Below, one piece after another: positions 32,054 through 39,644 of a stretch of DNA of 64,000 bases (within the stretch, counting starts at the first letter, position 1; each line of letters begins with the position of its first letter). A program made the translations under genes and the position numbers. The stretch comes from Bacillus sp. FJAT-22090 (GTDB lineage: Bacteria; Bacillota; Bacilli; Bacillales_A; Planococcaceae), in assembly GCF_001278755.1 (NCBI RefSeq), contig NZ_CP012601.1:2542001-2606000 (forward strand), written 5' to 3'. Under the pieces are notes generated by a model. It did not search any database. It was not told where the DNA came from and saw nothing but the letters and a program-made list of their open reading frames with translations.

Positions 32054-33622
32054 ATGAGCTTATTAAACGTAGAAAATTTGGGACATACATTCGGAGATCG
32101 CACGCTTTTCAAAGAGGTTTCTTTTCGTTTAGTGGAAGGAGAACATGTTGGACTAGTTGGTGCAAACGGGGTTGGTAAATCCACTTTGATGAATATACTG
32201 ACAGGCGAAATCATTTATGATGAGGGCCGTGTAGAATGGTTGCCTGGCACTCATTACGGTTATTTGGATCAGCATACCCGTTTACAACAAGGACGCTCCA
32301 TGTTCGACACACTTCGAGATGCCTTTTTGCCTCTTTATAAAAAAGAGGAAGAGTTAAATGAAATCATCGCAAAAATGGCGGATGCCACTCCAGAGGAATT
32401 GGAAGAATTACTAGAACAAATGGCGGAAATCCAAGATGCTTTAGATGCTGGTGATTTTTATTCATTAGACATGAAAGTAGAAGAGGTCGCTCGTGGTCTT
32501 GGGTTAGATGCTATCGGATTAGACCGTCCAGTTGAAGCACTATCTGGTGGGCAGCGTACAAAAGTGCTTCTAGCTAAGCTTTTATTAGAGAAGCCAAAAG
32601 TATTGCTATTAGATGAGCCTACCAACTATTTAGACGAAGAACACGTTTCTTGGTTATCTAACTATCTGAAAAACTATCCATATGCGTTTTTATTGATCTC
32701 GCATGATACAGAATTTATGAATGGTATTGTTGATGTCATCTTCCACTTAGAGTTTTCAAAGTTGACTCGTTATACAGCATCCTATGAAAAGTTCTTAGAG
32801 CTTGCAGAGTTAAACAAAAGACAGCATATTGATGCTTATGAAAAGCAACAAGACTTCATAAAAAAACAAGAAGAGTTTATTGCAAAAAATAAAGCGCGCT
32901 ATTCTACAACGGGACGCGCAAAATCTCGCCAGAAACAACTTGATCGCATAGAGCGTATAGACCGTCCAGAAACAGCAGCAAAGCCTGAATTTAGTTTCAA
33001 AGAGTCTCGTAGCTCTGGTCGTTACGTGGTAGAAGCGGAACATTTAGAAATCGGTTATGATAAGCCTTTACTCCCTCCTTTAACGTTCACTATTGAACGC
33101 GGAGAAAAAATTGCACTTGTTGGAATGAATGGTATTGGTAAATCAACTTTACTTAAAACGATGTTAGGCAAAATTCCTTCACTGGGTGGAAAAGTAACTC
33201 GTGGGGATTTCTTATTTCCTTCTTACTTTGAACAAGAAGTAAAAGCGGGTAATATTACACCAATCGAAGCCATTTGGGAAGTTTACCCAAGCATGGAGCA
33301 AAGCCAGGTACGTGCGGCTTTAGCTCGAACTGGTTTAAAAAGTGAACATATTTCCCGTCCACTTTCTAGTTTAAGTGGTGGCGAGCAAGCAAAAGTACGT
33401 TTATGTAAACTGATGATGGAAGAAAGTAACTGGTTAATTTTTGACGAACCGACAAACCATTTAGATATCCATGCAAAAGAAGAACTAAAACGTGCGATGA
33501 AAGAATTTAAAGGAACTATCGTACTTGTGAGTCATGAACCTGAATTCTACGAAGGCTTAGTAACAAAAGTATGGAATGTAGAAGAATGGTTCTCCACTGG
33601 AAAAGAAGTAATAGAAGAATAA
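32054..33622 (+). CDS. ABC-F family ATPase
   Basis: A 522-residue soluble protein with two ABC ATPase domains and no membrane part. Domain 1: GANGVGKST, LSGGQ and LLLDEPTNYLDEEH. A charged linker follows (KQQDFIKKQEEFIAKNKARYSTTGRAKS region), the P-site tRNA interaction motif of this family. Domain 2: GMNGIGKST, LSGGEQAKV, IFDEPTNHLDIH. ABC-F proteins bind the ribosomal E site to relieve stalling or give antibiotic resistance; the size suggests a housekeeping YkpA/YbiT-like member rather than a Vga/Lsa resistance type. GGAGG precedes the ATG. A structured region lies upstream. Confidence 0.9.
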   Translation: MSLLNVENLGHTFGDRTLFKEVSFRLVEGEHVGLVGANGVGKSTLMNILTGEIIYDEGRVEWLPGTHYGYLDQHTRLQQGRSMFDTLRDAFLPLYKKEEELNEIIAKMADATPEELEELLEQMAEIQDALDAGDFYSLDMKVEEVARGLGLDAIGLDRPVEALSGGQRTKVLLAKLLLEKPKVLLLDEPTNYLDEEHVSWLSNYLKNYPYAFLLISHDTEFMNGIVDVIFHLEFSKLTRYTASYEKFLELAELNKRQHIDAYEKQQDFIKKQEEFIAKNKARYSTTGRAKSRQKQLDRIERIDRPETAAKPEFSFKESRSSGRYVVEAEHLEIGYDKPLLPPLTFTIERGEKIALVGMNGIGKSTLLKTMLGKIPSLGGKVTRGDFLFPSYFEQEVKAGNITPIEAIWEVYPSMEQSQVRAALARTGLKSEHISRPLSSLSGGEQAKVRLCKLMMEESNWLIFDEPTNHLDIHAKEELKRAMKEFKGTIVLVSHEPEFYEGLVTKVWNVEEWFSTGKEVIEE

Positions 33623-33634
33623 GTATGTTCGATT

Positions 33635-33667
33635 GCCCTGAGTTTAGTATAGCTCAGGGCTTTTTAT
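33635..33667 (+). terminator. Terminator after the ABC-F gene
   Basis: GCCCTGAG / CTCAGGGC stem, 10-base loop and five T, 13 bases after the stop. Confidence 0.9.
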
Positions 33668-33749
33668 TACATTGGCTCTGTAATTTTTGTTCTTTAATAA
33701 ATTTGTACATATACTACACGAATATGAGCAAATGTATTCTTTATATACT

Positions 33750-33932
33750 TCATTCGAGCAATTTGGTACTGCAATCTCTCGAGCTTATATATTTTGTCTT
33801 GTGTTTCTGATCATGATATACCTGGATATTTCCAACCGAAGCTATTACCCCAAAATCATCTGCACCAGTACCATTGATAGGCATTTTACCTCTAGCAAAC
33901 CAATAATCTAAATCAATATCTAACTGAAACAA
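33750..33932 (-). pseudogene. ORF fragment of unknown origin
   Basis: The minus strand holds an open stretch of about 60 codons with protein-like composition (LDYWFARGKMPINGTGADD, FGVIASVGNIQVYHDQ). It has no good ribosome binding site and stops on both sides, so I read it as a remnant of a longer gene. No family recognised. The rest of 33668-34006 contains nothing I can name. Confidence 0.3.
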
Positions 33933-34006
33933 TTGAGTTCCTATTATTTCTATCTTTCAACACAGATCAACCTAGTTGGTTATTAACTCCAATAAAAATA
34001 TCACAC

Positions 34007-34654
34007 CTATCTTTTCTGATATTTGACTTCTATAGGTAACATTAAAAAATAATATTCATTTACTTGTTTCCAAACAAATTTATGTTGATTATTAAAATTT
34101 ATTTTTACACTTGCTCGACTTTTTAACTTGGGTATTAATTCAAAATTGGATTTAGTTATATAATTGTTACACATTGAAAAGCTATATGCTGTACTGTCTA
34201 ATTTTTTTGATTCTTTTGTGTAAGAACCATTATCAGTTATCATAAAAAAATAAGCTAGATCATAACCCGCGTTTAAACACCCTTCAAGTGATTGTATGTC
34301 AGAGTATGCATCAATCCTAGCCTCATCGTCTGCACCTTGTGACTTCTTTTTAAATTTCAGTTCAATTGCTGATTTTGAGATAATTACCCCATTTTCAAGT
34401 AGGTTACATGTAATATCAATATACTTATTTCTTCCATTAATATTAATTTCTCTTACTTCTAAATCTACATAAAATTGCTCTGTACGAGAGAAACAATGTA
34501 AATCTCCAACTTGCCGCAATATGTTGCCAAAATTATGCTGAAAAGGCGCTTCTTTAGAGACAATTAACCTACCGTTAGTAAATTGACTTATAAATATTTC
34601 CCAAGACTTCACTATTATCATTTTGAGTTTTTCTGTTGCGTTTGATGAATACAT
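34007..34654 (-). CDS. Putative PD-(D/E)XK restriction-type nuclease, orphan
   Basis: A 215-residue soluble protein not assigned to a named family. The middle carries a PD-(D/E)XK-like site: Asp80 in KYIDITCNL and Glu98/Lys100 in AIELKFKKK, followed by GADDEARIDAYSDIQSLEGC and a strand YFFMITDNGSY, the order seen in many type II restriction-like nucleases (catalytic strand, helix, strand ending in T-D). AT-rich, Lys/Asn/Ile-rich composition and an isolated position between a fragment and a decayed ssb suggest acquired DNA. No methyltransferase is nearby. A GTAGGAG site precedes the ATG. The activity is an inference. Confidence 0.55.
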   Translation of the reverse strand: MYSSNATEKLKMIIVKSWEIFISQFTNGRLIVSKEAPFQHNFGNILRQVGDLHCFSRTEQFYVDLEVREININGRNKYIDITCNLLENGVIISKSAIELKFKKKSQGADDEARIDAYSDIQSLEGCLNAGYDLAYFFMITDNGSYTKESKKLDSTAYSFSMCNNYITKSNFELIPKLKSRASVKINFNNQHKFVWKQVNEYYFLMLPIEVKYQKR

Positions 34655-34790
34655 CGTAAAACACTCCTACAAAGATTTTTTTCGATTATAGTATCTTTGA
34701 TATTATATCTTTTTTATTATTTTACCTCTATCTATTTAATAGATTATTAATGTTCCTAAATACCCTTCTCCACATTACACCTTTGTTTTT

Positions 34791-35000
34791 TTATTCACTG
34801 AGCGGAAAATCATCGTCCGACACTTCAATTGGTCCCTCGCTATTTGCAAAAGAATCTTTACCCACCCTTCTATACTTCTGGTGAAGCTGAGTTGTCGGAG
34901 CATTGTTTTGTGAGCCTGTCCATTCCTAGGTCCTAAGAATTGAACGCTATTTGTAATAAAAAAAATGGACAATGGGAACCAATTCGTACTGAGAGCGTCC
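34791..35000 (-). pseudogene. Decayed ssb (single-stranded DNA-binding protein) 3' part
   Basis: On the minus strand one frame encodes ITNSVQFLGPRNG, like the end of the SSB OB-fold (TEVVAESVQFLEPKN-type). The next frame continues TGSQNNAPTTQLHQKYRR through a Gly/Ser linker to GPIEVSDDDFPLSE and TAA at 34791; SDDDFPL is the acidic C-terminal tip typical of SSB (DDDLPF-type), here with two extra residues. The two parts need a frameshift around 34920, and no intact N-terminal OB part was found upstream. So this is a truncated, frameshifted copy, probably from a plasmid or other mobile DNA. The rest of 34655-35053 shows nothing else. Confidence 0.55.
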
Positions 35001-35053
35001 AATATATTAAGTAAAGCAAAAAAAGCCCCCATCACTGGAGACTCTCCTCTTTA

Positions 35054-35602
35054 TTATGCTAAAACTAATGATTCTTTTGCTATATCATCATTCATAATTA
35101 ATTCTTTCAAGCGTTGTTTCGCTCTAAATAGTCGTGATTTTACCGTACCAATTGAAACCTTCATCACTTCAGCAATTTCAATCAACGAATACTGGTGAAC
35201 ATAAAAGTATAAGACAGTTTTTTGATAGATACCATCTAATTCGGCAACTTTAGAACGAATGATTTCACCTACGTCCTCTTTCTCCAGTTGCTCCTCTACT
35301 GATAATACATCGGAAGCGATTAAATCTAGAATAGAAACATCCAATTGTTCGGGTTGGTTTGCAATATATTTGCTACGTCGCACTTGTTTACGATAACGAT
35401 CACGGAACGTATTCATACAAATAGTTGTTAACCACGCTTTTAAATGGTCAACCTCTTTCATATAAGATTCGTAACGTACGACCTTCATCCAAACTTCTTG
35501 CATTAGATCTTCCGCATCTATTTGATTTTTAGTTAATTTTAAACATAAGTAGTATATGTAACGGTTATATTCTTCATAAACATTTTCTAATTTGACTTGC
35601 AT
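35054..35602 (-). CDS. ECF-type sigma factor without adjacent anti-sigma
   Basis: A 182-residue sigma-70 family protein with region 2 (KNQIDAEDLMQEVWMKVVRYESY, HLKAWLTTICMNTFRDRYRK) and region 4 (YQKTVLYFYVHQYSLIEIAEVMKVSIGTVKSRLFRAKQRLKELI). No anti-sigma gene follows; downstream lies the decayed ssb. A 7-bp dyad GTTGATA / TATCAAC with a 16-base spacer lies 24 bases upstream (35626-35655), a candidate control site. AGCGGAGGAA precedes the ATG. Confidence 0.88.
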   Translation of the reverse strand: MQVKLENVYEEYNRYIYYLCLKLTKNQIDAEDLMQEVWMKVVRYESYMKEVDHLKAWLTTICMNTFRDRYRKQVRRSKYIANQPEQLDVSILDLIASDVLSVEEQLEKEDVGEIIRSKVAELDGIYQKTVLYFYVHQYSLIEIAEVMKVSIGTVKSRLFRAKQRLKELIMNDDIAKESLVLA

Positions 35603-35625
35603 GGTTATTCCTCCGCTCAGCTTTT

Positions 35626-35655
35626 GTTGATACCTTTATAATGCCAAATATCAAC
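35626..35655. promoter_or_regulatory. Inverted repeat upstream of the ECF sigma gene
   Basis: GTTGATA and TATCAAC, perfect complements 16 bases apart, located 24 bases before the sigma gene start. It could bind a regulator or be part of an autoregulated promoter; no -35/-10 was assigned. Confidence 0.4.
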
Positions 35656-35704
35656 CTTTCACTCCATCGGATTCTCTTTCAACTCTATTACAAACGTGTA
35701 AGAA

Positions 35705-35740
35705 TAAAAAACGCAAGGAGTAATTAACTCTCTTGCGTTT
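35705..35740 (-). terminator. Terminator overlapping the end of the CNNM/CorC gene
   Basis: AAACGCAAG / CTTGCGTTT outer stem with GAGAGT / TACTCC partial inner pairing, followed by T-rich sequence on the minus strand. The stop codon at 35724 lies inside. Confidence 0.8.
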
Positions 35741-36998
35741 CTGCTTCTATCGCTTCAGTTATAACTTCTTTTTTAATAATCGTTAATTTAGCAATACGGC
35801 TCCGATCCATTTCGTTTACCTCGAAAAGAAGATTTTCATATGTAAACTGTTCATTTTCTTCCGGAACATGCCCTAGCTGATCTAGGATAAAACCACCGAT
35901 TGTATCATTTTCATTAATGATGTTAATATTAAACATTTGATTCACTTCTTCTATTTCCAAACGTCCTGCGCAGATTAATTGATTCTCAGTCATTTCGTGC
36001 ACTAATATTTCTTCATCATGATCGGTTTCGTCTTCAATTTCCTGCCCAATCATTTCCTCTAATAAGTCTTCATGTGTCACAATTCCAAGTGTTCCACCAT
36101 ATTCATCCAATACAATCGCCATATGCTTTTTGTGCGTCAACATCAGTTTAAAGACTCTTTCGACACTCAATGTCTGAACTACAAATAATGGCTCTTTATC
36201 AATTATTTCCTCTAAACTTGTAGATGGAACCATCGACCATTCAATCAGCTTCTTCGAATAAAACATTCCCACTATTGTATCCATATCCTCGTCGTATACA
36301 GGATATCGTGTATAAAAGTGTTCTAATATCGTATCTCGTACTTCTTCATATGTGGCTTGTAAAGGAATTGCAACCACTTCCGTTCGGTGGGTTGATAAAA
36401 CGTCCGATACATCTTTATTCGGAAAATCGAGTATACCTTTTAAACGTTCTGATTCTTCTTCTTCGAATGTCCCATTTGTAGAAGCTATATCTACCATATT
36501 TAATAATTCTTCTTTTGAAATGGTTGTTTCCCTTACAGCCCCTTTAGAACCAATACGAATAATCATATTGATTAGTCCCGCTATTAAAAACGTTATTGGT
36601 CTTAGCAGTTGAACTAGAAGGCGTATAAAAGGAGCAATTATGTAAACAATTGATTCTGAAAAAGTACCAGCAATTGTTTTTGGTAAAACTTCAGCAAACA
36701 GTATTATTAAAACCGTTAAAGTGACAACTGACCAAGCAATATTCCATTGGTAATTCTCTGCTATCAGGATTAACAAAACGGTTGCCGCTATGTTTGCAAT
36801 CGTGTTTCCAACTAAAATTGTTATGATCATTCGGTCCGGTTTCGATAAAAGAACAAGTAGTTTCTCTGCTGCCCTCTCCCCTTGTTCAGCTCGTAACCGA
36901 ACCTTCGTCCTATTAACTGTCGTTAAAGCTGTTTCACTTCCTGATAAAAAAAATGAAACAAGCAGTGCAAAACCTAATAGTACAAATTCTATGTACAA
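35724..36998 (-). CDS. CNNM/CorC family transporter (hemolysin-like, MpfA type)
   Basis: A 424-residue membrane protein: DUF21/CNNM transmembrane domain (residues 1 to about 140, with SGSETALTTVNRTKVR and GNTIANIAATVLLI), two CBS domains (HRTEVVAIPLQATYEEVRDTI; DEYGGTLGIVTHEDLLEEMIG) and a C-terminal CorC_HlyC domain (LEIEEVNQMFNINI...TIGGFILDQLGHVPEENE). This is the layout of Mg2+ exporters such as MpfA and YhdP-type proteins; the ion cannot be proven here. The old name hemolysin is misleading. No M-box riboswitch was seen in the short upstream region shared with the divergent peptidase gene. Confidence 0.92.
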   Translation of the reverse strand: MYIEFVLLGFALLVSFFLSGSETALTTVNRTKVRLRAEQGERAAEKLLVLLSKPDRMIITILVGNTIANIAATVLLILIAENYQWNIAWSVVTLTVLIILFAEVLPKTIAGTFSESIVYIIAPFIRLLVQLLRPITFLIAGLINMIIRIGSKGAVRETTISKEELLNMVDIASTNGTFEEEESERLKGILDFPNKDVSDVLSTHRTEVVAIPLQATYEEVRDTILEHFYTRYPVYDEDMDTIVGMFYSKKLIEWSMVPSTSLEEIIDKEPLFVVQTLSVERVFKLMLTHKKHMAIVLDEYGGTLGIVTHEDLLEEMIGQEIEDETDHDEEILVHEMTENQLICAGRLEIEEVNQMFNINIINENDTIGGFILDQLGHVPEENEQFTYENLLFEVNEMDRSRIAKLTIIKKEVITEAIEAETQES

Positions 36999-37129
36999 GT
37001 GTGTTTCCTCCTAAAATGATTAAGTCGAACAGTATTTCTTTATAACTATAGCATACTGTGATTTTAGTTGTCACAAATCTTATGCTATACTATTTCTATT
37101 CACGAAATTTTATGAAAAGAGGGGTTTTA

Positions 37130-38527
37130 GTGAGCCAATTTTCAGTTTTAGATAGTTACTTTACAGAAAAAAGAGAAGCACATTTAGAAGAACTAAAGCA
37201 ATTCTTGCGCATACCAAGCATATCTTCTTTATCAGAGCACAAAGAGGATATGCAAAAAGGTGCACAGTGGTTAGCGGATTCCTTTACTAACGCAGGATTA
37301 GAAAATGTCGTTATTGATAAAACAAGTGGTCATCCTGTTGTTTATGCAGATTGGTTACACGCTGAAGGTAAACCAACTATCCTAGTTTATGGTCATTATG
37401 ATGTGCAGCCTGTTGATCCCTTAAACCTTTGGGAATCAGAACCATTTGAACCACAAGTCAGAGACAATAAATTGTACGCTCGTGGCGCTAGTGATGACAA
37501 AGGACAAGTATTTATGCATGTAAAGGCAGTAGAAGCTCTTCTTCAAACAGAAGGATCACTACCTGTTAATGTAAAATTTTTAATAGAAGGCGAAGAAGAA
37601 GTCGGTAGCCCTAATTTAGAAGAGTACATTGAAAACAATAAAGAAAAACTTGCTGCTGATGTGATTGTCATTTCAGATACTGGTATGCAAGGTCCTGGTC
37701 AACCGGCAGTTTGCTACGGCTTACGCGGGCTTTGTGGCGTACAAATTGATGTTAAAGGTGCAAAAGGTGATCTTCACTCTGGACTTTATGGTGGTGGAGT
37801 TCAAAATTCTATTCATGCACTAGTTTCTATTTTAGATTCATTCCGAGATGCAGAAGGTACAATCGAAGTGGAAGGATTCTACGAAAATGTCCGCCCTCTT
37901 CTAGAGGAAGAAAGAGAAGCATACAAGGCACTTGGTTTTGATGAAGAAGAACTGAAAAAAGAAGTAGGTGTAGATGAACTTTTTGGCGAAAAAGGATACT
38001 CTCATTTAGAACGCGTGTGGGTCCGCCCTACTTTAGAAATCAATGGTGTATTCGGGGGATTCTCTGGAGAAGGCATAAAAACAGTCTTACCAAGTGAAGC
38101 AGGAGCAAAAATCACTTGTCGTTTAGTACCAGACCAAGATCCAGACGAAATCGTTGCTAAACTAAAAGCTCATATCGAGAAAAATAAACCAGCTGGTGTC
38201 ACAGTAACACTAACTGAATTTGACAAAGGAAAACCATTTATCACTCCATTCGATCACCCTGCAATCCAAGCAGCTGGTCGCAGCTATGAAAAGGTATATA
38301 AAGTACCTACAGCATACACTCGTGGTGGAGGTTCTATCCCGATAGTTGCAGCATTTGATGAAATTCTAGGATTACCAGTAGTATTAATGGGCTTTGGTCT
38401 ATCTACTGAAAATTTCCATGCTCCAAACGAGCATTTCCATCTAGAAAACTTCGACCAAGGCTTACGTGTAATCGGTGACTACTATTACGAACTAGCAGAG
38501 CTTTCTAAAGAAAACTTAAAAAAATAA
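37130..38527 (+). CDS. M20 family dipeptidase
   Basis: A 465-residue metallopeptidase of the M20 family (CNDP/dipeptidase type). Metal motifs: YGHYDVQPVDP (His, Asp), ARGASDDKGQ (bridging Asp), IEGEEEVGSPN (catalytic Glu-Glu), SDTG, and a C-terminal FHAPNEHFHLENF. The lid domain starts near GLRGLCGVQIDVKG. The start is GTG 37130 (VSQFSVLD), directly after AAAGAGGGG; the frame extends upstream without a site. It ends at a good terminator. Substrate unknown. Confidence 0.9.
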   Translation: MSQFSVLDSYFTEKREAHLEELKQFLRIPSISSLSEHKEDMQKGAQWLADSFTNAGLENVVIDKTSGHPVVYADWLHAEGKPTILVYGHYDVQPVDPLNLWESEPFEPQVRDNKLYARGASDDKGQVFMHVKAVEALLQTEGSLPVNVKFLIEGEEEVGSPNLEEYIENNKEKLAADVIVISDTGMQGPGQPAVCYGLRGLCGVQIDVKGAKGDLHSGLYGGGVQNSIHALVSILDSFRDAEGTIEVEGFYENVRPLLEEEREAYKALGFDEEELKKEVGVDELFGEKGYSHLERVWVRPTLEINGVFGGFSGEGIKTVLPSEAGAKITCRLVPDQDPDEIVAKLKAHIEKNKPAGVTVTLTEFDKGKPFITPFDHPAIQAAGRSYEKVYKVPTAYTRGGGSIPIVAAFDEILGLPVVLMGFGLSTENFHAPNEHFHLENFDQGLRVIGDYYYELAELSKENLKK

Positions 38528-38537
38528 TAATTCTTCT

Positions 38538-38574
38538 AAAACACATGGGTTTATAAAATCCATGTGTTTTTTTC
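38538..38574 (+). terminator. Terminator after the M20 peptidase gene
   Basis: AAACACATGG / CCATGTGTTT stem, 11-base loop and seven T, starting 11 bases after the stop. Confidence 0.92.
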
Positions 38575-38581
38575 ACAAAGA

Positions 38582-38692
38582 ATGGTTTATTTGAATATAC
38601 GAGAAATAACACCAGATGATGCAGAGAAATTTTTTGAGTTAATAAGCTATATAACAAATGATAAAGAAATAAACTCTACTTTTGTTTCTTAA
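38582..38692 (+). pseudogene. Truncated GNAT acetyltransferase N-terminus
   Basis: A 36-codon ORF beginning MVYLNIREITPDDAEKFFEL; the start IREITPDDAEKF is the first strand and helix of a GNAT N-acetyltransferase. It stops after ISYITNDKEINSTFVS and nothing downstream continues it; the repeat array begins 29 bases on. A remnant left after deletion of the rest is the simplest reading. Confidence 0.55.
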
Positions 38693-38720
38693 TTAATAAG
38701 TCATCTTGTTTCTATGAGAA

Positions 38721-38813
38721 ATGGTCTCGTATATCGTAGAATTGGTCTCGGTTGAAAGCAATTTGGTCTCGGTTACACTTCGATTGGTCTCGCTTCCCTC
38801 TGAATTGGTCTCG
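38721..38813 (+). repeat. 21-bp-period array of TTGGTCTCG cores (array 4, five units)
   Basis: GTCTCG starts at 38724, 38745, 38766, 38787 and 38808, exactly 21 bp apart. It is the cleanest array: all five units have TGGTCTCG. It lies between the GNAT remnant and the end of the convergent nitroreductase gene. It also reads as an ORF, 38721-38837. The remaining 38838-38944 shows nothing. Confidence 0.92.
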
Positions 38814-38944
38814 TTTAGACATTTCGCAACATTATAAGTAAAATAATGCCAAGTAAAAATACCGAATAAATAGTTGCTTACTTAAATGAAATAACTGCCC
38901 TTTCGCAATTTCTCAGTTCCACTGAATTTCACTTCAAAGTAAAT

Positions 38945-38972
38945 AAAAAAGCTATCTCGAAGTGAGATAGCC
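38945..38972 (-). terminator. Terminator after the nitroreductase gene
   Basis: GGCTATCTC-type stem (GCTATCTC / GAGATAGC), 5-base loop, six T on the minus strand; 10 bases after the stop at 38982. Confidence 0.9.
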
Positions 38973-38981
38973 ATCTTATTA

Positions 38982-39560
38982 TTACGCTTGTTTTTCAAAT
39001 ACTGTAACGAACTCTTCTATACTCTTTCGTGGTCTTGGCTTAGGCATTTCATCAAAGTAACCGACCTGTAGCATGCTAATGATTCGTTCACCATCTTTTA
39101 TTCCAAGTGCTTCGCGGAATTTAGGGTTGTCTAGAAATCCAGGTGTTTTCCAGCACGATCCGATGCCTCGGTCCCAAGCTAGTAATTGCACATTTTGTAC
39201 AAGCATACTAGCTGCCGCATAGTCTTCCAGTCTTTCCTTTTGGCGTGCATCTTCAGGTACGATAACAAATACATAACCGCCAGCTAATGTATATTTTTTC
39301 ATTTGTTTCTCTAAATCTTCTTCTGAAAGCTCTTTCCACTTTGGTAATCCAAATTCTTTTAATACATCATATAAATCTACTAGTTCTTTTCCGCAAGCAA
39401 CAACAAATCTCCATGGTTGTCTTAGCTGATGATTTGGTGCCCATAGAGCATCTTCTAAAATAGATAATAATACTTCTCGCTCTACTGGCTGTCCATTATA
39501 TAACTTGATAGAACGTCGCTGTATAATGGCGTCGCGAATACTTAATGATTGATTCATCAT
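38982..39560 (-). CDS. Nitroreductase family protein (FMN)
   Basis: A 192-residue FMN-dependent NAD(P)H oxidoreductase: IQRRSIKLYNGQPVE with the Arg-Arg-Ser FMN loop, ALWAPNHQLRQPWRFVVA, AAASMLVQNVQLLAWDRGIGSCWKT and EAL...GERIISMLQVGYFDE. Close to the YdjA/YodC-type nitroreductases. The natural substrate is unknown. GGGAG lies before the tandem ATGs (39560 and 39557). Single-gene unit. Confidence 0.92.
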   Translation of the reverse strand: MMNQSLSIRDAIIQRRSIKLYNGQPVEREVLLSILEDALWAPNHQLRQPWRFVVACGKELVDLYDVLKEFGLPKWKELSEEDLEKQMKKYTLAGGYVFVIVPEDARQKERLEDYAAASMLVQNVQLLAWDRGIGSCWKTPGFLDNPKFREALGIKDGERIISMLQVGYFDEMPKPRPRKSIEEFVTVFEKQA

Positions 39561-39644
39561 TTTTTGAAAAACTCCCTTTTAATAAACATGAATGATTATT
39601 ATTATCATACCAATTATGGCATTACAATAAAAGCCTTGTCTTCC

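Noticed and set aside
34775-35035. An intact 86-codon minus-strand gene
   Set aside because: Only its middle resembles SSB; the SSB tail continues in another frame, so the ORF end is a frameshift product.
2906-38837. CRISPR array interpretation of the TGGTCTCG and TTTTCTGAGAT repeats
   Set aside because: Units are only 20-21 bp with about 10 conserved bases, spacers about 11 bp, and no cas genes are present.
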